Positions 5,667 to 6,996 of a stretch of 6,996 nt of DNA are shown here, piece by piece. How positions within the stretch are numbered: position 1 is the stretch's first letter; each line of letters begins with the position of its first letter. The position numbers and the translations under genes were made by a program. The notes below the pieces were generated by a model that worked only from the letters and a program-made list of their open reading frames with translations, ran no database searches and was not told where the DNA came from. Source of the DNA: Candidatus Aenigmatarchaeota archaeon (lineage in GTDB: Archaea; Aenigmatarchaeota; Aenigmatarchaeia; Aenigmatarchaeales; SZUA-1535); contig WAOA01000026.1 in the NCBI GenBank assembly GCA_015521535.1, forward strand, positions 1 to 6,996, written 5' to 3'.

Positions 5667-6557
5667 ATGCCCGTTCCTATAGAAATAACGATTTTAGGTA
5701 GCGGATCTGCTATACCTACGCCGCGGAGAATGCAGCCTGCGATTCTTTTCAAATACGAAGGTGACTATATACTTTTCGACTGCGGTGAATCCGCGCAATT
5801 GAGTTTGCAAAAAGTGAATATTTCTCCTATTAAAATAAAAAGAATTTTTATAACCCATTGGCATGCAGACCACTTCGGCGGACTGATACCTTTAATAGAA
5901 ACTCTTCATATGCTTGGTAGAAAAGAACCCTTGGAAATCTATGGGCCAGAGGCAGAGTGGTTTGTGGATAAAATTCTTGAACTAAGTTACTGGCGTTTTG
6001 GTTTTGATATAAAGGCGCGCGATGTTTCTGTGGAAAGAAAAGAAAAGATAGTTGAAGAGGAGAAATACGAAATTTATTCATTTCCAGTTAAACACTCTGT
6101 CCCTTCTGTAGGCTATATCTTCTGCGAAAAAGAACACTGGAAAATAATTCCTTCGAAGGCGAAAAAATTTGGTTTATACGGTGAGCAACTTCAATTAATC
6201 AAGAAAAAAGGGAGTTTGGTGGTAAATGGAAAAAAAGTTATGATAAGCGAAATTGCGAAGAGAATTCCGGGAAGAATAGTTGCTTATTCCGGCGATACTT
6301 TGCCGGTTGAAGAATTTTTCGCTAATGCGTCTAATGGTCTTATGATTCACGATGCCACTTTCGTCGAAGAAATCGATGGAAGGATGCACTCTTCTTTTAC
6401 AGAAGTTTGCGCTCTTGCAAAAAAATATAGGATAAAAAAATTAGTGTTAACACATTTCAGTAGGAGGTATACAAATGAAAAGGAACTCAGAGAAAAGGCG
6501 AAAAAACTTTTCAGAAATTCTGTAATTGCAAGAGACGGAATGAAAATAAAGTGGTAA
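5667..6557 (+). CDS. rnz: Ribonuclease Z (tRNA 3' processing endonuclease)
   Basis: RNase Z removes the 3' trailer from precursor tRNAs so that the CCA end can be made. The 296-residue protein is of the short (ElaC-like) form, close to the usual 300-310. It has the metallo-beta-lactamase motifs in order: ILGSGSAIPTPRR (10-21), FDCGESAQ (37-44), the zinc motif HWHADH (H64, H66, D68, H69), VKHSVPSVGY (H143), YSGDT (D210), HDATF with the downstream HSSFTEV (H241), and LTHFSRRY (H263). The region between about 150 and 190, containing IPSKAKKFGLYGEQLQLIKK, matches the family's GIPxGP-like segment in degenerate form. All metal ligands are present, so it should be active. The exosite arm segment is the short archaeal and bacterial type. 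It begins 34 bp from the divergent mdh, and an HD-domain gene follows 6 nt after its stop, suggesting an operon. Confidence 0.94.
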   Translation: MPVPIEITILGSGSAIPTPRRMQPAILFKYEGDYILFDCGESAQLSLQKVNISPIKIKRIFITHWHADHFGGLIPLIETLHMLGRKEPLEIYGPEAEWFVDKILELSYWRFGFDIKARDVSVERKEKIVEEEKYEIYSFPVKHSVPSVGYIFCEKEHWKIIPSKAKKFGLYGEQLQLIKKKGSLVVNGKKVMISEIAKRIPGRIVAYSGDTLPVEEFFANASNGLMIHDATFVEEIDGRMHSSFTEVCALAKKYRIKKLVLTHFSRRYTNEKELREKAKKLFRNSVIARDGMKIKW

Positions 6558-6563
6558 AATAAA

Positions 6564-6954
6564 TTGATTGAAAAAGTTAGAGAAATTGTCAAAAAAGAAT
6601 GCTATGAACGGAGCCGGAAGTTTCATATTTCGCATGTTGTTAAATATGCAAAGTTATTAGGTAAAAAACTAAATGCTGACGAAGAACTTGCAGAATTAGG
6701 TGCTTTACTTCATGATATTGGTAGAATAAAGTTTGGTGCAAAAAATCATGAAATAACAGGTATATATGAGGCTGAGAAAATTTTGAAACATTGCAAAAAT
6801 TATTGCTAATGTTGATGCGATGACTCATTTTGATACGGTTTTTGTTTTGTTTCAGGTTGGTATGAAAAGGCATAACAATATTGAAAAGGCGGTCGAATGG
6901 GTTTATGAAAAGATTGAAAGAGACTGGAATAAAAAATTAACGATACCTGAAGCG
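6564..6954 (+). pseudogene. HD-domain hydrolase, frameshifted, deleted and IS-truncated
   Basis: The first frame starts at TTG 6564, 6 nt after rnz, with a possible GTGGT ribosome site at 6551-6555. It runs MIEKVREIVKKECYERSR through the HD motif ALLHDIGRIKFGAKNHEITG (H24, H50, D51, H62) to EAEKIL and stops at 6809. The +1 frame then carries the rest of the same family: IAKIIANVDAMTHFD (about 6790-6833) and EWVYEKIERDWNKKLTIPEA (to 6954). Compared with relatives I recall (about 170-190 residues), roughly 30 residues are missing at the join near 6784-6790, so a deletion caused the frameshift. The last 15-20 residues are replaced by an IS terminus that adds MLSG and a stop. The family are metal-dependent phosphohydrolases of unknown substrate. 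With both the frame and the C terminus lost, the gene is very likely dead. Confidence 0.82.
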
Positions 6955-6971
6955 ATGCTGTCCGGATAAGA
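6954..6971 (+). repeat. IS terminal sequence, copy 2 (18 bp)
   Basis: This is an exact copy of 2830-2847 in the same orientation. The sequence after it (AAATTATTACAGTGT) differs from that after copy 1, so this is either the start of a related but different element or the right end of the same element inserted in reverse. Confidence 0.75.
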
Positions 6972-6996
6972 AAATTATTACAGTGTAATACTCTAT
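6955..6996. mobile_element. Insertion sequence terminus, continues past window
   Basis: The HD-gene homology stops exactly where the shared 18-bp terminus begins, which places an IS boundary at about 6954/6955. Only 42 bp are in view. The reverse strand reads RVLHCNNFLIRTA in one frame, which could be a transposase tail running into its terminal repeat, but this is too short to assign. Confidence 0.6.

Noticed and set aside
5633..5752. 40-residue N-terminal extension of malate dehydrogenase
   Set aside because: It overlaps rnz on the other strand, and the family starts directly before the Rossmann loop, as with ATG 5632.
6347..6635. Two overlapping minus-strand open frames
   Set aside because: Both are antisense to the 3' end of rnz and the start of the HD gene and encode low-complexity Phe/Leu-rich sequence.
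1..6996. CRISPR array, tRNA or rRNA gene, or new defence system
   Set aside because: No regularly spaced repeats and no cloverleaf or rRNA-like stretches were seen; the genes present are known families plus decaying mobile elements and do not form a recognisable new system.

Overview
The window looks archaeal. The evidence is AT-rich DNA, TATA-type promoters 24-31 nt upstream of probably leaderless genes, an archaeal-type RNase Z, a malate dehydrogenase that resembles (from memory) the Archaeoglobus type, a VapBC-like toxin-antitoxin pair, and large sequon-rich surface proteins with LamG and lamin-tail folds. An uncultured euryarchaeote or DPANN-like archaeon would fit. The sequence does not fix the lineage.

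Left part (1-2124): the 3' two thirds or so of a secreted or surface protein with LamG-type lectin folds, apparently with a second jelly-roll module nested inside the first complete LamG domain. It is followed by a vapBC-type operon on the minus strand (2210-2780) in which the PIN toxin is interrupted by one in-frame TAA. Immediately upstream of the antitoxin promoter lies the end of an insertion sequence.

Centre (2831-3891): a composite scar of two unrelated insertion sequences. An IS6-like transposase with a full DDE triad, but no recognisable right end, abuts the C-terminal half of an IS5/IS4-type transposase. From 3881 onward the sequence is ordinary chromosome: a promoter, then a membrane-anchored or secreted lamin-tail-domain protein (3946-4770), convergent with malate dehydrogenase (4790-5632, minus). 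That gene is divergent, across only 34 bp, from RNase Z (5667-6557), the tRNA 3'-end processing nuclease.

Right edge: a small HD-domain hydrolase gene follows RNase Z by 6 nt. It is broken by an internal deletion with a frameshift, and then cut near its 3' end by another copy of the same insertion-sequence terminus seen at 2830. The two 18-bp termini (2830-2847 and 6954-6971) lie in the same orientation and diverge directly afterwards.

The core genes (mdh, rnz) look intact. The accessory genes (toxin, HD hydrolase, both mobile elements) are decaying. I found no CRISPR array, rRNA, tRNA or convincing new multi-gene system. The most notable items are the nested lectin architecture, the split toxin, the shared IS terminus at two damaged loci, and the duplicated beta module in the lamin-tail protein.
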